Assembly (NCBI RefSeq): GCF_003583725.1 | Contig: NZ_QXTF01000001.1 | Span: 496,001 to 560,000 of the forward strand | DNA length: 64,000 bases | Source: Sphingomonas edaphi | GTDB lineage: Bacteria > Pseudomonadota > Alphaproteobacteria > Sphingomonadales > Sphingomonadaceae | Direction: 5' to 3' | Part shown: positions 7,789 to 17,407 of the stretch, piece after piece | Layout: each line of letters starts with the position of its first letter | Numbering within the stretch: the stretch's first letter is position 1 | Notes under the pieces: model-generated | The model's database searches: none | The model's input: only the letters and a program-made list of their open reading frames with translations | Told to the model about the DNA's origin: nothing | Program-made: the position numbers and the translations under genes

Positions 7789-8730
7789 CTAGCCGATGGC
7801 CAGGAACTTCGACCGCCGCTGTTCCAGGAGCTGGCCCCGGTCCAGTTTCGCCAGCCCGTCGATTTCCTCGATTACGGCGGCCTTGAGATTAGCGATCGCT
7901 TCCCCCGGCGCGCGGTGAGCGCCGCCTAGCGGTTCAGGAACAACCCGATCGACCACGCCAAGTGCCTGCAGGTCAGTGGCTGTGACGCGCATCGCTTCGG
8001 CCGCATCGGCGGCCTTATCCGCGGTCCGCCACAGGATGGATGCACAGCCCTCGGGCGAAATTACCGAATAGACCGCATGTTCGAACATCAAGACGCGGTT
8101 CGCAGCAGCGATGGCGACGGCCCCACCGGACCCGCCCTCGCCGACGACCACCGCGACGAGCGGGACGCCAAGCGCCAGGCACTGTTCCGTGGAGCGGGCG
8201 ATGGCTTCCGCCTGTCCGCGTTCCTCGGCCTGCACGCCCGGGAAAGCGCCCGACGTATCGACCAAGCTGACGACGGGCAGGCCGAAGCGGTCGGCAAGCT
8301 GCATCAGGCGGATCGCCTTCCGATATCCTTCCGGTTTGGCCATGCCGAAATTATGCTTCAGCCGGCTCGCTGTATCGTCGCCCTTCTCATGGCCGATCAG
8401 CATCACCCGGCGGCCCTCGATTCGGGCAAGACCGCCGATAATCGCCGGATCGTCAGCAAATGCGCGGTCGCCTGCCAGCGGCATGAAGTCGTCGGCCAGG
8501 CCCGCAACATAATGTTTGAAGTGTGGCCGCTCTGGATGGCGGGCCACCATCGTCTTCTGCCACGGCGTCAGCTTGGCGTAAGTGTCTTTCAGCAGCTTGG
8601 CGGCCTTAGCCTCCAGCTTGGCGACTTCCGGGTCGATGTCGATCGAGCCCGCGCTCGCGGTTTCGCGCAGCTCGTCGATTTTCGAGTCGAGCGCCGCAAT
8701 CGGCTTTTCAAATTCCAGATAGGTCTGCAT
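7789..8730 (-). CDS. accA: Acetyl-CoA carboxylase carboxyltransferase subunit alpha
   Basis: A 313-residue subunit that with AccD transfers the carboxyl group from biotin to acetyl-CoA, the committing step of fatty acid synthesis. The start [21 protein letters not shown] is the family's usual N-terminus; the frame is open further up but that part runs into xerD. Core motifs are present: [45 protein letters not shown], the oxyanion-hole stretch [12 protein letters not shown] and [11 protein letters not shown]. Located 34 bp after xerD on the same strand, a common alphaproteobacterial pair. Confidence 0.97.
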   Translation of the reverse strand: MQTYLEFEKPIAALDSKIDELRETASAGSIDIDPEVAKLEAKAAKLLKDTYAKLTPWQKTMVARHPERPHFKHYVAGLADDFMPLAGDRAFADDPAIIGGLARIEGRRVMLIGHEKGDDTASRLKHNFGMAKPEGYRKAIRLMQLADRFGLPVVSLVDTSGAFPGVQAEERGQAEAIARSTEQCLALGVPLVAVVVGEGGSGGAVAIAAANRVLMFEHAVYSVISPEGCASILWRTADKAADAAEAMRVTATDLQALGVVDRVVPEPLGGAHRAPGEAIANLKAAVIEEIDGLAKLDRGQLLEQRRSKFLAIG

Positions 8731-8764
8731 CGGCTGCGCGGGGTAAGCGGCGGGCGCGGGCGCG

Positions 8765-9649
8765 TCAACGAGGATCGGTCGCCAGAGGGTGGCGGCTATT
8801 GACCAATTCCACGAGACGCGCGGAATCGACATGGGTATAGATTTGCGTCGTCGCGATGTCGGCATGACCCAGCAGTGACTGCAGGACGCGAAGGTCCGCT
8901 CCACCCGCGAGGAGGTGCGTCGCGAAGGCGTGGCGAAGAACGTGCGGGCTGACGCGATCAGGCGCAATGCCCGCGAGCGCAGCCATCGACCGGACAAGCT
9001 GGAACAGGCGAACGCGACTGAGGTGGGACTTGCCGCTGGGGAACAGCCAGCTGCTGCCTCCGTCGGCATGGGGCAGCCATTTCTGCACAGCCGCCGCCGC
9101 CCGCTCAGAGACGGGCACCAATCGCTCCTTCTCCCCCTTTCCACGCAGCATCAGGAACGGCTGTCCGGCGCGCACCGCTCGCCGTGGCAAGGATACCAGC
9201 TCGGTTGCCCGCAATCCCGAGCCGTACAGTAACTCGAGAAGCGCGAGGTTACGAAGCGCCAAAGGCTCGTTGCTCGAAGCCCGTTCCTCGACGACCGCGA
9301 ACATGCACTCGACTTCTTCGCTGTCCAGCACCTTCGGCAATGGTCGCTGCAGCCGCGGCCGTGGCAGCGCAGCAGATGGATCGTCCGCCCGAAAGCCTTC
9401 ATCGAACAGGAAGCCGTAGAAGCGGCGCAACGCTGCCGATCGGCGCGCAACGGTCGAGGCCGAAAGCTTCGCCCATGCCTCGCCGAGCCGACCTAGCTCG
9501 GTCGCCCCCGCTTTTTCCAGCGACCCGACGGCGTCGACTGCCGACGCAAGGTCACTGCGATAGGCAAGCAGCGTATTACGCGAAGCGCCAGCTTCGGCGG
9601 CCATCATGTCGCAGAACCGGTCGACCAGGGCCCGGTCGTCCGGCGTCAC
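8765..9649 (-). CDS. xerD: Tyrosine recombinase XerD
   Basis: The 294-residue recombinase resolves chromosome dimers at dif together with XerC. It has the SAM-like core-binding N-terminus (about residues 1-90) and the catalytic set: Arg in GSGLRATEL, Lys in [17 protein letters not shown] (His and Arg), [14 protein letters not shown] with the tyrosine nucleophile. XerD is preferred to XerC because of the linkage to accA, the usual XerD neighbourhood in alphaproteobacteria. Its start overlaps the end of the upstream secreted protein gene by 4 bp. Confidence 0.93.
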   Translation of the reverse strand: MTPDDRALVDRFCDMMAAEAGASRNTLLAYRSDLASAVDAVGSLEKAGATELGRLGEAWAKLSASTVARRSAALRRFYGFLFDEGFRADDPSAALPRPRLQRPLPKVLDSEEVECMFAVVEERASSNEPLALRNLALLELLYGSGLRATELVSLPRRAVRAGQPFLMLRGKGEKERLVPVSERAAAAVQKWLPHADGGSSWLFPSGKSHLSRVRLFQLVRSMAALAGIAPDRVSPHVLRHAFATHLLAGGADLRVLQSLLGHADIATTQIYTHVDSARLVELVNSRHPLATDPR

Positions 9650-11460
9650 GCGCGGGCCAGCGCCTCCGCCGCGATCATTCGGGCAAGATAGTCCTGCCCC
9701 GTTCGCCGAAGCGCGTTCACGGCGTGAAAAAGATACATGGGGCCGACCTCGTCGAATTCACGGCCCTGCAGCGCGCTCGCCGCCAGCACCATCGCAGTGC
9801 CCGACTGCCGCCGCCGCATTGCCCCGTCGATCAGGCGCGTCCAGCTTGTTTCGGCCCCCAGGCCAAGGCTGTATTCGCGGTTGAGTCGTCCGGCTGTTGC
9901 TGGATCAATGCGCCCAAGGCCCGCCAGTCCGGCAATCAGCAAGGCCGTGCGCTGCTTGCCCTCGCTCTGGTCGCGGTCGGCGAAATCGTCGATCCGGCCG
10001 GCGTCGATGGTGATGGCGGTTCCTGCCGGCGCGCCAAGTGCAAGCATCGCCCAGACGGCATCCGCCTGCTGGTCGTCCAGGTCGCCAATCGTCCCCGCCC
10101 AGCGCGCTGCCTCGCGATCGAACCCGCCGGCCAACAAGGAAGCGACGATATCGACTGAGTCCGATTCAAGGTCCGCAGTTGGCGCGATCCGGCGCGCTGC
10201 GCGGGAGAGCAGGACGTGCGCCGCCATCCGGTCGAACGATCCTTGCGAATTGCCCCACAGCTTGCGCATCGCATCGAGGCGCGCATCCTGGTCTTTGCCG
10301 ATGAACGCCAGCCTGAGCTGCCAGGCATCGGTGCTGCCCAGTTCGTCCGGATCCGTCGCGTCATATGCGCTCGAATAAACGTCGATCAGCGCCTGGCTAG
10401 AAAAGACTCCAAGCGCGGCCGCGGTCCGGGCATGCGGTATGCGCTGGCTAGCGGGAAACATTGGCGCCCTCGCGAGCCACGCCCGCATTTGCAGGCTGGA
10501 CGCATTGACCAGTCGCTCCGGCGGCATCATCGCCGTTGCTGTCGCCAAGCCGTATCGCCAGCTATTCAACCTATCGACCGGCTCCCACTCGATGGTTACG
10601 GCACGCGCGGTTTCCGCACCGGCCCCGACTACCTTGTCGGCAAGCGCCAGGTCGATTGCTCCGACGCGGCCCCGGCGTCTCGCCGCTTCAATGTCGGCAG
10701 CGGCACGCTCGGCCTCGCCTGACAGCGAGGCACAGATAGCCGACACCAGCGAGCTCACGCGCGGCTCAACCTTGGACAGGCTGTCTTCCAATGCGCACAT
10801 CGCGGACGGGTCGCTGCTGGCCAACGCAGACTGCAGCGCCACTTGTTTCATCTTGGGGGTGAAGCGGTCGCTGTCGACGCTGGCGACCAGCAATCTCGCG
10901 GCATCGGCTTCCCCCATGCGCAGCAACAGCCAGGCACGCTCGGCCGCCCAGTCGTAAGGGTTGACCCCGAACGGCGATGCCGCCTTTGCCAACAGCGCAT
11001 TACGCAGGCCGATATGAGCCCAGCGCGACGCCAGTGGCGTGTCCATCCGGCGCATGACGATTTGCAGCGACTTGCCGCTCATCGAACCCCAGGCTGATGC
11101 GCCGAGGCCGACATCGACCGGGTCCAGCGTTCCCGCGAAGCGCGGATCGCGGCGGGCAGTTGCCGGAAATTCGACCTGAGGCGCCGGCGCGACTGCAACC
11201 GCCTCCAGTGGCGATAGCGAGTCAACGATCTCGACCCCGGCGCTCTCGGACGGGCCGCTTGCCTCCGGCCGCGGCGATGAGGCGGACGGTTGCGGACTTG
11301 GGACGGTCGGTTGGGGCGCGGGCGTCGCGGGCTCGCCGAATCCGGGCGGCAGGATCGATTCCGGCCGATCCTGCGCAATGGCGGGCAACGCCAGAGCCGC
11401 CGCGAGCGCGGCAGATCCAGCGAACAGCTGCTTAGTTCGACGGTGCATTGGCAGTGACAT
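9646..11460 (-). CDS. Secreted helical repeat protein of unknown function
   Basis: A 604-residue protein. After a basic start, a signal peptide (FAGSAALAAALALPAIAQ) leads into a Pro/Ser-rich linker (PTPAPQPTVPSPQPS type) of about 50 residues, then a long Ala/Leu-rich helical region resembling TPR/Sel1-like solenoids without a clear consensus. It is probably periplasmic. The ATG at 11460 has an AGG just upstream; ATG at 11448 is an alternative. Its start lies inside the upstream 45-residue membrane protein gene, and its end overlaps xerD by 4 bp, so the three are one operon. Similar large hypothetical proteins sit next to aroK and xerD in sphingomonads (memory, not searched). Confidence 0.7.
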   Translation of the reverse strand: MSLPMHRRTKQLFAGSAALAAALALPAIAQDRPESILPPGFGEPATPAPQPTVPSPQPSASSPRPEASGPSESAGVEIVDSLSPLEAVAVAPAPQVEFPATARRDPRFAGTLDPVDVGLGASAWGSMSGKSLQIVMRRMDTPLASRWAHIGLRNALLAKAASPFGVNPYDWAAERAWLLLRMGEADAARLLVASVDSDRFTPKMKQVALQSALASSDPSAMCALEDSLSKVEPRVSSLVSAICASLSGEAERAAADIEAARRRGRVGAIDLALADKVVGAGAETARAVTIEWEPVDRLNSWRYGLATATAMMPPERLVNASSLQMRAWLARAPMFPASQRIPHARTAAALGVFSSQALIDVYSSAYDATDPDELGSTDAWQLRLAFIGKDQDARLDAMRKLWGNSQGSFDRMAAHVLLSRAARRIAPTADLESDSVDIVASLLAGGFDREAARWAGTIGDLDDQQADAVWAMLALGAPAGTAITIDAGRIDDFADRDQSEGKQRTALLIAGLAGLGRIDPATAGRLNREYSLGLGAETSWTRLIDGAMRRRQSGTAMVLAASALQGREFDEVGPMYLFHAVNALRRTGQDYLARMIAAEALARA

Positions 11461-11569
11461 CGGCCTCGATGGTCTGGGTCGGTACTTCTTCGACGCTGCG
11501 AGACAGGAAATAGAGGCCGCCAACGAGCAGGATGACGATGACGATCAGGAAAATCAGGCCTCGAGGCAT
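11432..11569 (-). CDS. 45-residue single-pass membrane protein
   Basis: MPRGLIFLIVIVILLVGGLYF forms an N-terminal transmembrane helix, followed by SRSVEEVPTQT and a short acidic tail. The ATG has GGAG 6 bases upstream (GGAGCACCC). The frame ends 29 bp inside the next gene on the same strand, so it is the first, translationally coupled member of the operon with the secreted repeat protein and xerD. It diverges from aroK with a 78-bp promoter gap. It is too short for ordinary cut-offs. Function unknown; it may anchor the secreted partner. Confidence 0.7.
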   Translation of the reverse strand: MPRGLIFLIVIVILLVGGLYFLSRSVEEVPTQTIEADVTANAPSN

Positions 11570-11647
11570 GGGTGCTCCGCTAAGGGGACGTGAAGTTGCA
11601 AGAAAGGCTTTTGCCCGACCTTGCCCCGCTATGTATAGCCCCAGCCA

Positions 11648-12190
11648 GTGCAAAAGCTGACCGACCTCCTCGACCGCCCGATTGTACTCGTGGGCATGAT
11701 GGGCGCCGGAAAGTCCACCGTCGGGCGACGCCTTGCACGCCGCCTCGGTCTTCCTTTCGTGGACAGCGACGTCGCCATCGAAGAAGCCTCCGGTTCCAAG
11801 ACCGCCGAACTGTTCGAACGCTTTGGCGAACATGATTTCCGCGACGGGGAGCGCCGGCTGGTTGCCCGCCTGGTCGAAGGCGATGTCCGGGTCATCGCGA
11901 CTGGCGGCGGCGCGTTCAACGATCCCCGCACCCGACAATTGCTGAACGATCGGGCGATCACCGTATGGCTAGATGCGCCGGTAGACGTGCTTGCCGAACG
12001 CACGGCGCGAAGGAACAACCGGCCTTTGCTGCACAAGGGCAATCCCGCTGAAATTCTCTCGCGTCTGATGGAAGAGCGGCAATCCTATTATTCCGAGGCC
12101 AAGATCCATGTGCGCAGCACAGGCACCGGGGCGCATGGCAATGTTGTCGACGCGATCGTCGACGCGCTTTTCAAATACCTCGCGTCATGA
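11648..12190 (+). CDS. aroK: Shikimate kinase
   Basis: The 180-residue cytoplasmic kinase phosphorylates shikimate at O3 in the chorismate pathway. P-loop GMMGAGKSTVGRRLA (residues 16-30), the shikimate-binding FVDSD (Asp-Ser-Asp) motif, GGGAF (the GGG shikimate site) and the lid arginine region RNNRPLL are all seen. The start is GTG at 11648. The stop overlaps the ATG of aroB by 4 bp (ATGA), giving the classical aroKB operon. Confidence 0.97.
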   Translation: MQKLTDLLDRPIVLVGMMGAGKSTVGRRLARRLGLPFVDSDVAIEEASGSKTAELFERFGEHDFRDGERRLVARLVEGDVRVIATGGGAFNDPRTRQLLNDRAITVWLDAPVDVLAERTARRNNRPLLHKGNPAEILSRLMEERQSYYSEAKIHVRSTGTGAHGNVVDAIVDALFKYLAS

Positions 12191-13263
12191 CTGTTATCCG
12201 GGTCGGTAGTAGCCATGCCGGCTACGACGTTCTGGTCGGTCCCGTCGAAGCGGGCATTGATCGGATCCGCGACCTAGCCGCCGGTACTACGCCGGTACTG
12301 GTAACCGAGCCGAGGGTCTTCGCGCTCCACGGCGCCGCGATCGTCAGCGCGCTTGGCGCAGATCCGCTTTTCGTCCCGTCCGGCGAGGCGGCGAAGGACT
12401 GGGACCAGCTCCACGAACTGCTCGAGCAGTTCGCAAGGCTGAACGTGGGTCGCCGCACGCCGGTCGTAGCCTTGGGCGGCGGAAGCGTGGGCGATCTCGC
12501 TGGCTTGGCCGCTTCGCTGTTCAAGCGCGGCTGTCCAATCATTCATGTCCCGACGACCCTATTGTCCCAAGCTGACAGCGCGATCGGTGGCAAGACCGCG
12601 ATCGACGTCTTTGGCGAGAAAAACCTCGTCGGCACCTTCCACCAGCCCGCCCTCGTCGTCGCAGACCCGGCCATGCTGGATACGCTCGACCAGCGCCAGG
12701 TTCGCTCCGGATACGCCGAGATCGTTAAATACGGCCTGATCGGCGACCCCACCTTCTTCGCCTGGTGCGAGGCAAACGGACGCGGCCTGCTCGCGGGTCA
12801 TCCGGACCTCCGGCTACACGCCATCACCACCGCAATCCGTTCGAAGGCCCGGCTGGTCGAAGGCGACATCAGCGATCGGTCTGGCCAGCGGGCGCTTCTT
12901 AACCTCGGCCACAGCTTCGCCCATGCGATCGAGGCGGAAGCGGGCATTGGCTCGCTGCTTCACGGCGAAGCGGTCGCGCTGGGGCTAACCCTTGCCTATC
13001 GCCTGTCGGCGGAGACCGGCATCGCTCCCGCCAGCGACGCGGAACGGGTGGCAGCTCACTTCGCTTCGGTCGGCTTGCCAACGCGGCTCGCGGAGGTCGG
13101 ATTGGCAAATCGAGGTGCAATCCTCACCGAGCGCATCGGCCGCGACAAGAAAAACACCGGCTCGAGCCAGGTCCTCGTCCTCGCTCGCGGCATCGGCCGC
13201 GCGTTCATCGACGACAGCGTCGATCCGCGCCACCTAGCCGACTTCCTGAACCGCTCGACTTAG
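12187..13263 (+). CDS. aroB: 3-dehydroquinate synthase
   Basis: A 358-residue NAD- and metal-dependent enzyme that cyclises DAHP to 3-dehydroquinate. Motifs: EAAKDW, ALGGGSVGDLAGLAAS (NAD site), HVPTTLLSQADSAIGGKTAID, the metal ligand region GYAEIVKYGLI, and the HSFAHAIEAE and LHGEAVALG histidine elements. The length is typical. It is coupled to aroK by a 4-bp overlap. Its stop interlocks with the stop of the convergent antiporter gene over 4 bp. Confidence 0.97.
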   Translation: MTVIRVGSSHAGYDVLVGPVEAGIDRIRDLAAGTTPVLVTEPRVFALHGAAIVSALGADPLFVPSGEAAKDWDQLHELLEQFARLNVGRRTPVVALGGGSVGDLAGLAASLFKRGCPIIHVPTTLLSQADSAIGGKTAIDVFGEKNLVGTFHQPALVVADPAMLDTLDQRQVRSGYAEIVKYGLIGDPTFFAWCEANGRGLLAGHPDLRLHAITTAIRSKARLVEGDISDRSGQRALLNLGHSFAHAIEAEAGIGSLLHGEAVALGLTLAYRLSAETGIAPASDAERVAAHFASVGLPTRLAEVGLANRGAILTERIGRDKKNTGSSQVLVLARGIGRAFIDDSVDPRHLADFLNRST

Positions 13264-15059
13264 CCTGGCATTTCCTCGTCGGGGAGCGAGCGCCTTGGCC
13301 CAAACGAACGCTCCTCGCCCGCGTGCAGATCACCCGTCGCGCTTTGCCGTTCAAGCCGCTGGCAATCGCGCAATCGATATTCACGCTCGACGCGTTCCGC
13401 CTCGGCCGGTTCGACGCCAACCGCCTTCAGCGCCGCGCGCCCCATCACGACCGCGCTGTCGAACAGCTCCCGCTGGGCAAAAGCCAGGTCCAGCCCGTCG
13501 AGCGACATCAGGTGTACCCGGTCGAATGCCCGCACCATCACCGCCGCCTGTGGAAAGGCCTCCAGCACCTGCATCAGCGCAGACCGGGTTAGTTCGCCTT
13601 CCAGATTGTCGTTGCAGAACAGAATGGCCTTGGCCGTCTCCGCCCCAGCCGTGCGCAGCAGGTCGATGCGCATCCCGTCGCCATAATAGACCTTAGTGCC
13701 GAACTCGCCCGCACGCTCGATCATCGTCGGCTTCTTGTCGATCAGCGTGACTCCGATGCGCTTGGCCATCAGCATCTGCGCGACCGTCTGCCCGAAGCGG
13801 CCGTAACCGACGACGATGACACTCGAATCCGGGGACATCTCCGGTCCCTCGAGTCCGCGGCCGCTCGCTTCCTCGCGGCGCTCCATCCAGTCGGTCAGGC
13901 GCATCAGGAACGGGGTCGTCGCCATCGACAGCACCACGACCGCGCTGAACAATGATGCCGCCTCGGGCAGGATCAGTTGCGCCCCATCGGCCTGGGCGAA
14001 CAGGACGAAGCCGAATTCGCCCGCCTGGCTGAGCAGCAGTCCCAATCGAATGCTGCGCGGCCAACCGTTGCCGAACGCCCGCGCCAAGCCCGCGATGATC
14101 AGGCATTTAATGACGATCACCGCCAGCGTAATGCCGACGACGAACAGCGGCCGGCTGGCAATCGCGCTAAGATCGAGCAGCATCCCGACCGATAGAAAAA
14201 ATAGCCCCAGAAGGATCGACCGGAATGGCTCGACGTCGCTCTCCAATTCGTGCCGGTAGGGACTTTCCGCGAGCATTACGCCGGCAATAAATGCGCCCAG
14301 CGCGACCGACAGCCCCAGCGCGTGCATTAAAGCCGCCGACGCAATGACTGTGAACAACCCAGCGACGATGAACAACTCGCGCTCGCCCAGCCGCCCGATC
14401 AGCCGGAACATGGGGTTAAGGATCAGGCGCCCCGCAAGCACCAGTCCGACGATCGCCCCGACGGTATAGAGCGCAAGCGTCCAGCCACCCGGGGCGCTCG
14501 GGTCCGGCGGGACCCGCGACATGGCAGCGATGATCGTGATCATGGGCACGATCGCCAGGTCCTGGAACAGCAGGATCGAGAAGGTCCGCTCCCCCGCCGG
14601 CGTGTTGAGGTCGCCGTCCGACCGCAGCATCGGCAGCACCTGCGCGGTCGAAGAAAGCGCCAGCGGCAGCCCGATCGCCAGCGCTGCTTCCGGCGTCACG
14701 CCGAGCGCCAGGTGGATGAAAACACTCAGCGCCACGCCGCACAGGACGACTTGGGAAAGACCGAGGCCGAATATGTCCTTCCTAAGCCGCCAGAGCCGGC
14801 CGGGGTTCAGCTCCAGGCCGACGATGAATAACAGTAGCGCAATGCCGATTTCGGAAATGCTTGATAGGTCCTCCGGATCGTCGACCAGCGACAACAACTG
14901 CGGCCCGATCAGTACGCCGCCGACAATATATCCAAGCGTCGCGCCAAGCCTCAGCTTGCGGAACAGAGTAACGAAGATCAGCGCGGTGCCGAGCATGATC
15001 GCGCCGCCTTCGAGCAGCGCCTTGGTTGTCTCCGCGACCGCGTGAGTCTCGACGCTCAT
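13260..15059 (-). CDS. Kef-type cation/proton antiporter with RCK N domain (CPA2)
   Basis: A 599-residue inner-membrane protein. About 12 hydrophobic segments cover residues 15-395 (Na/H exchanger fold; ALSSTAQVLPML and FQDLAIVPM are CPA2 signatures). A cytosolic RCK/TrkA-N domain follows from about residue 415 (VIVVGYGRFGQTVAQML, then DKKPTMIERA), which binds NAD(H) and gates the channel. It resembles KefB/KefC, glutathione-gated K+ efflux. MSVETHAV at 15059 is the start because its ATG overlaps the stop of the IscU-like gene by 4 bp; the frame stays open further upstream as a shadow. Last gene of the cvpA-cysS operon. Confidence 0.93.
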   Translation of the reverse strand: MSVETHAVAETTKALLEGGAIMLGTALIFVTLFRKLRLGATLGYIVGGVLIGPQLLSLVDDPEDLSSISEIGIALLLFIVGLELNPGRLWRLRKDIFGLGLSQVVLCGVALSVFIHLALGVTPEAALAIGLPLALSSTAQVLPMLRSDGDLNTPAGERTFSILLFQDLAIVPMITIIAAMSRVPPDPSAPGGWTLALYTVGAIVGLVLAGRLILNPMFRLIGRLGERELFIVAGLFTVIASAALMHALGLSVALGAFIAGVMLAESPYRHELESDVEPFRSILLGLFFLSVGMLLDLSAIASRPLFVVGITLAVIVIKCLIIAGLARAFGNGWPRSIRLGLLLSQAGEFGFVLFAQADGAQLILPEAASLFSAVVVLSMATTPFLMRLTDWMERREEASGRGLEGPEMSPDSSVIVVGYGRFGQTVAQMLMAKRIGVTLIDKKPTMIERAGEFGTKVYYGDGMRIDLLRTAGAETAKAILFCNDNLEGELTRSALMQVLEAFPQAAVMVRAFDRVHLMSLDGLDLAFAQRELFDSAVVMGRAALKAVGVEPAEAERVEREYRLRDCQRLERQSATGDLHAGEERSFGPRRSLPDEEMPG

Positions 15060-15478
15060 CGTCCCTCCTCCATCGCCGCCAGCAGCGTTCGGAAAGGCAG
15101 CAGGATTGCACCGTGACGTGCCCGCCGGGCGCGCGCCGGTGCCAGAACCTCCAGCCCTGGCCATGCATCGACCGACCCATCGTCGCCCGCAAGCCAGTTT
15201 TCGATTCCTGCGACGGCGACCGCGACCTCGCCGCGGCTCCGGCCGGCGGCCGAACGGCCCATCAGCGCCGCCGCCGCCTGCCCGAATGCGCAAGCCTCCA
15301 CCGCCTGCCGCAAGCCGATGATTCGTCCGTCCCCGTTAAGCTCGACTGCGACCCGTGCGCGGCTACCGCAGGTTGGGGAGCGTCGCTCGGTCGCCGCCTC
15401 GAGTTCGGCAAAACGGACCATTTTTGGAATGGACGCCGCGAGGCGAAGGATGTCACGCGTGTAAAGCGGCTCGCTCAC
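15056..15478 (-). CDS. Iron-sulfur cluster scaffold-like protein (IscU/SufU/NifU-N fold)
   Basis: A 140-residue protein beginning [14 protein letters not shown] with the PKM and CGSR motifs and EACAFGQAAAALM, which match the first two cysteine ligands of the scaffold fold. The third ligand position near the C-terminus reads ARHGAILLPFRTL: His stands where SufU/IscU have Cys. That substitution is, from memory, usual in sphingomonads, and makes a plain cluster-assembly role uncertain. Start GTG at 15478 overlaps the cysS stop (GTGA), and its stop overlaps the antiporter ATG. Translationally coupled in a four-gene operon. Confidence 0.82.
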   Translation of the reverse strand: MSEPLYTRDILRLAASIPKMVRFAELEAATERRSPTCGSRARVAVELNGDGRIIGLRQAVEACAFGQAAAALMGRSAAGRSRGEVAVAVAGIENWLAGDDGSVDAWPGLEVLAPARARRARHGAILLPFRTLLAAMEEGR

Positions 15479-16782
15479 GCCCGTCGCCAGGTCGTGCCGC
15501 CCGGCCCATCCTCCAACAGCACGCCCTCGGCCTGGAGCTCGTTGCGGATGCGATCGGCTTCGGCGAAGTCGCGACGCGCCTTGGCCTCGGACCGCGCGGC
15601 AATTCGCTCCTCGATATTCCCGCTGTCGCCATCGCCGCGGAACCATTCGTCGGCGCTTGAGCTAAGGAGGCCCATCAGCCGCGCCGACGCTACCAGCGTG
15701 GCCGGATTGTCGATCGCGGCCAGTCGCGACAGGGCTAGCGGCGTGTTCAGGTCGTCGGACATTGCGTCCACAACGCCCGCGTCGACCTCGCCGGGCTCCG
15801 CATGGCCCGCGCGGCGATACAGGCCGTCGAGCGTCGCCTTCGCCTGCGCGATGAGGCTTTCGGTCCATGGTAGCGGCTGGCGATAATGCGCCGACAACAA
15901 CGCAAGGCGCAGCGTTTCGCCCTTGTGCCTCTTCAGCAATTGCTCGGGGGTCACGACGTTGCCCAGCGACTTGGACATTTTCTCCGCGCCCATGTCGACG
16001 AAGCCATTGTGCACCCAGTATCGCGCCAGCGGCGCCCCGCCATGCGCGCAGCGACTTTGCGCAATCTCATTCTCATGGTGCGGGAAGATGAGGTCCAGCC
16101 CGCCGCCATGGATGTCGATCGTCTCGCCCAAATGCGCACGGATCATCGCCGAACATTCGATGTGCCAGCCTGGGCGGCCCCGCCCCCACGGGCTATCCCA
16201 GCCGACAACGCCCGGGTCGCTCGGCTTCCATAGAACGAAATCAGCTGGGTCGCGCTTGTAGGGTGCAACCTCGACGCGCGCTCCGGCAATCATCGCGTCA
16301 CGGTCGCGGCGGCTCAACGCGCCATAATGGGGATCGCTCGACACATCGAAAAGGACATGGCCTTGCGCCTTGTAGGCGTGGCCCTTGTCGATGAGCTCCG
16401 CGATCATGGCGATCATCGGCCCGATTTCCTGCGTCGCGTGCGGCGCGATAGTCGGCGGGCTGACGCCCAGCGCGCCCATGTCCTCTAGGTAGAATTGCTC
16501 ATAGCGGTCGGTAACCACGGACGTGTCCACGCCCTCGTCGCGGGCCGACGCTATAATCTTGTCGTCGACGTCGGTGACGTTGCGGGCATAGATTAGGCTT
16601 TCCTCGCCGTAATGATGGCGAATGAGCCGGGCCAAGGTGTCGAACACCACCGCAGGGCGGGCATTACCGATGTGGGCGCGGCCATAGACCGTCGGCCCGC
16701 AGACATACATCGTCACTCGCCTTGGGTCGGCAGGGACGAACTCGCGCTTTTCTCGCGCCATCGTGTCATGCAGGCGGATCAA
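15475..16782 (-). CDS. cysS: Cysteinyl-tRNA synthetase
   Basis: A 435-residue class I synthetase that charges tRNA-Cys. Signatures: the first zinc Cys in [13 protein letters not shown] (HIGH motif) in [19 protein letters not shown] with the second zinc Cys, HHENEIAQS, and KMSKSLGN. It is a little shorter than the roughly 460 residues of E. coli CysRS, mainly at the C-terminal anticodon-binding end. The ATG overlaps cvpA by 4 bp and the stop overlaps the IscU-like gene by 4 bp. Confidence 0.97.
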   Translation of the reverse strand: MIRLHDTMAREKREFVPADPRRVTMYVCGPTVYGRAHIGNARPAVVFDTLARLIRHHYGEESLIYARNVTDVDDKIIASARDEGVDTSVVTDRYEQFYLEDMGALGVSPPTIAPHATQEIGPMIAMIAELIDKGHAYKAQGHVLFDVSSDPHYGALSRRDRDAMIAGARVEVAPYKRDPADFVLWKPSDPGVVGWDSPWGRGRPGWHIECSAMIRAHLGETIDIHGGGLDLIFPHHENEIAQSRCAHGGAPLARYWVHNGFVDMGAEKMSKSLGNVVTPEQLLKRHKGETLRLALLSAHYRQPLPWTESLIAQAKATLDGLYRRAGHAEPGEVDAGVVDAMSDDLNTPLALSRLAAIDNPATLVASARLMGLLSSSADEWFRGDGDSGNIEERIAARSEAKARRDFAEADRIRNELQAEGVLLEDGPGGTTWRRA

Positions 16783-17288
16783 TTCTCATTTCCTTCGTGG
16801 CGGCGCAGCTCGACCCAATCGACCACCGCTCGGCCCGTCGCATTGAGCAGCGGATAGGTGCGACTCTCAGTCATCCATTCCGGTCGGGCGGCCTCGCCGC
16901 CATAGACCAAGTCGGTTGCAAGGTTGGCCAGCAGGAAAAACAAGGTCGCGCCGATTAGGCCCTTCAATATGCCGAACCCGCCGCCCAGTAACCGGTCAAC
17001 CGGCCCCAGCACCGACCGCCGCGCGCGCCCGCCAACAGCGCGGGCGAACAGCTTCACCGCTATGTAGGCTGGCAGGAACAGCAGCGCGAATGCCAGCACG
17101 CTCGCCGCCGCCTCAGTCCCGACACTGTCCACCAGCCGCTCCGAAAGCGGCGTGTGGAACAACTTCAGCGCCGCAATCCCAGCCACCCAGGCGAGTAGCG
17201 ACAACACCTCGTGCGTAAAGCCCCGCACGAACCCGACCAGGGCTGCCCCGCCAAGTAGGAGGATGACGAAGATATCAAGTGCAGTCAT
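16779..17288 (-). CDS. cvpA: CvpA family membrane protein
   Basis: A 169-residue protein with four hydrophobic segments, starting MTALDIFVILLLGGAALVGFVRGFTHEVLSLLAW, the hallmark CvpA N-terminus. Later LGPVDRLLGGGFGILKG also fits the family. It is an inner-membrane protein needed for colicin V production and envelope stress tolerance in enterics. In many bacteria it precedes purF; here purF is 12 kb away and cvpA instead leads the cysS operon. The ATG at 17288 is chosen over a longer in-frame start because the family begins there. Confidence 0.92.
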   Translation of the reverse strand: MTALDIFVILLLGGAALVGFVRGFTHEVLSLLAWVAGIAALKLFHTPLSERLVDSVGTEAAASVLAFALLFLPAYIAVKLFARAVGGRARRSVLGPVDRLLGGGFGILKGLIGATLFFLLANLATDLVYGGEAARPEWMTESRTYPLLNATGRAVVDWVELRRHEGNEN

Positions 17289-17407
17289 TACGGAACCGGC
17301 TAGCCGAGGCAGCGCGACGGGGGAAGTGGGCAAGCGGTGGATTTAGGAAACGGGACGCCCTCGCCGGCTTTCCAGTCAATTCAGGTATGGAAAACTGACT
17401 TGGCTTC

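Noticed and set aside
8731-9144. Upstream extension of accA by 138 codons
   Set aside because: It overlaps xerD and does not resemble Acc[12 protein letters not shown] is the family start.
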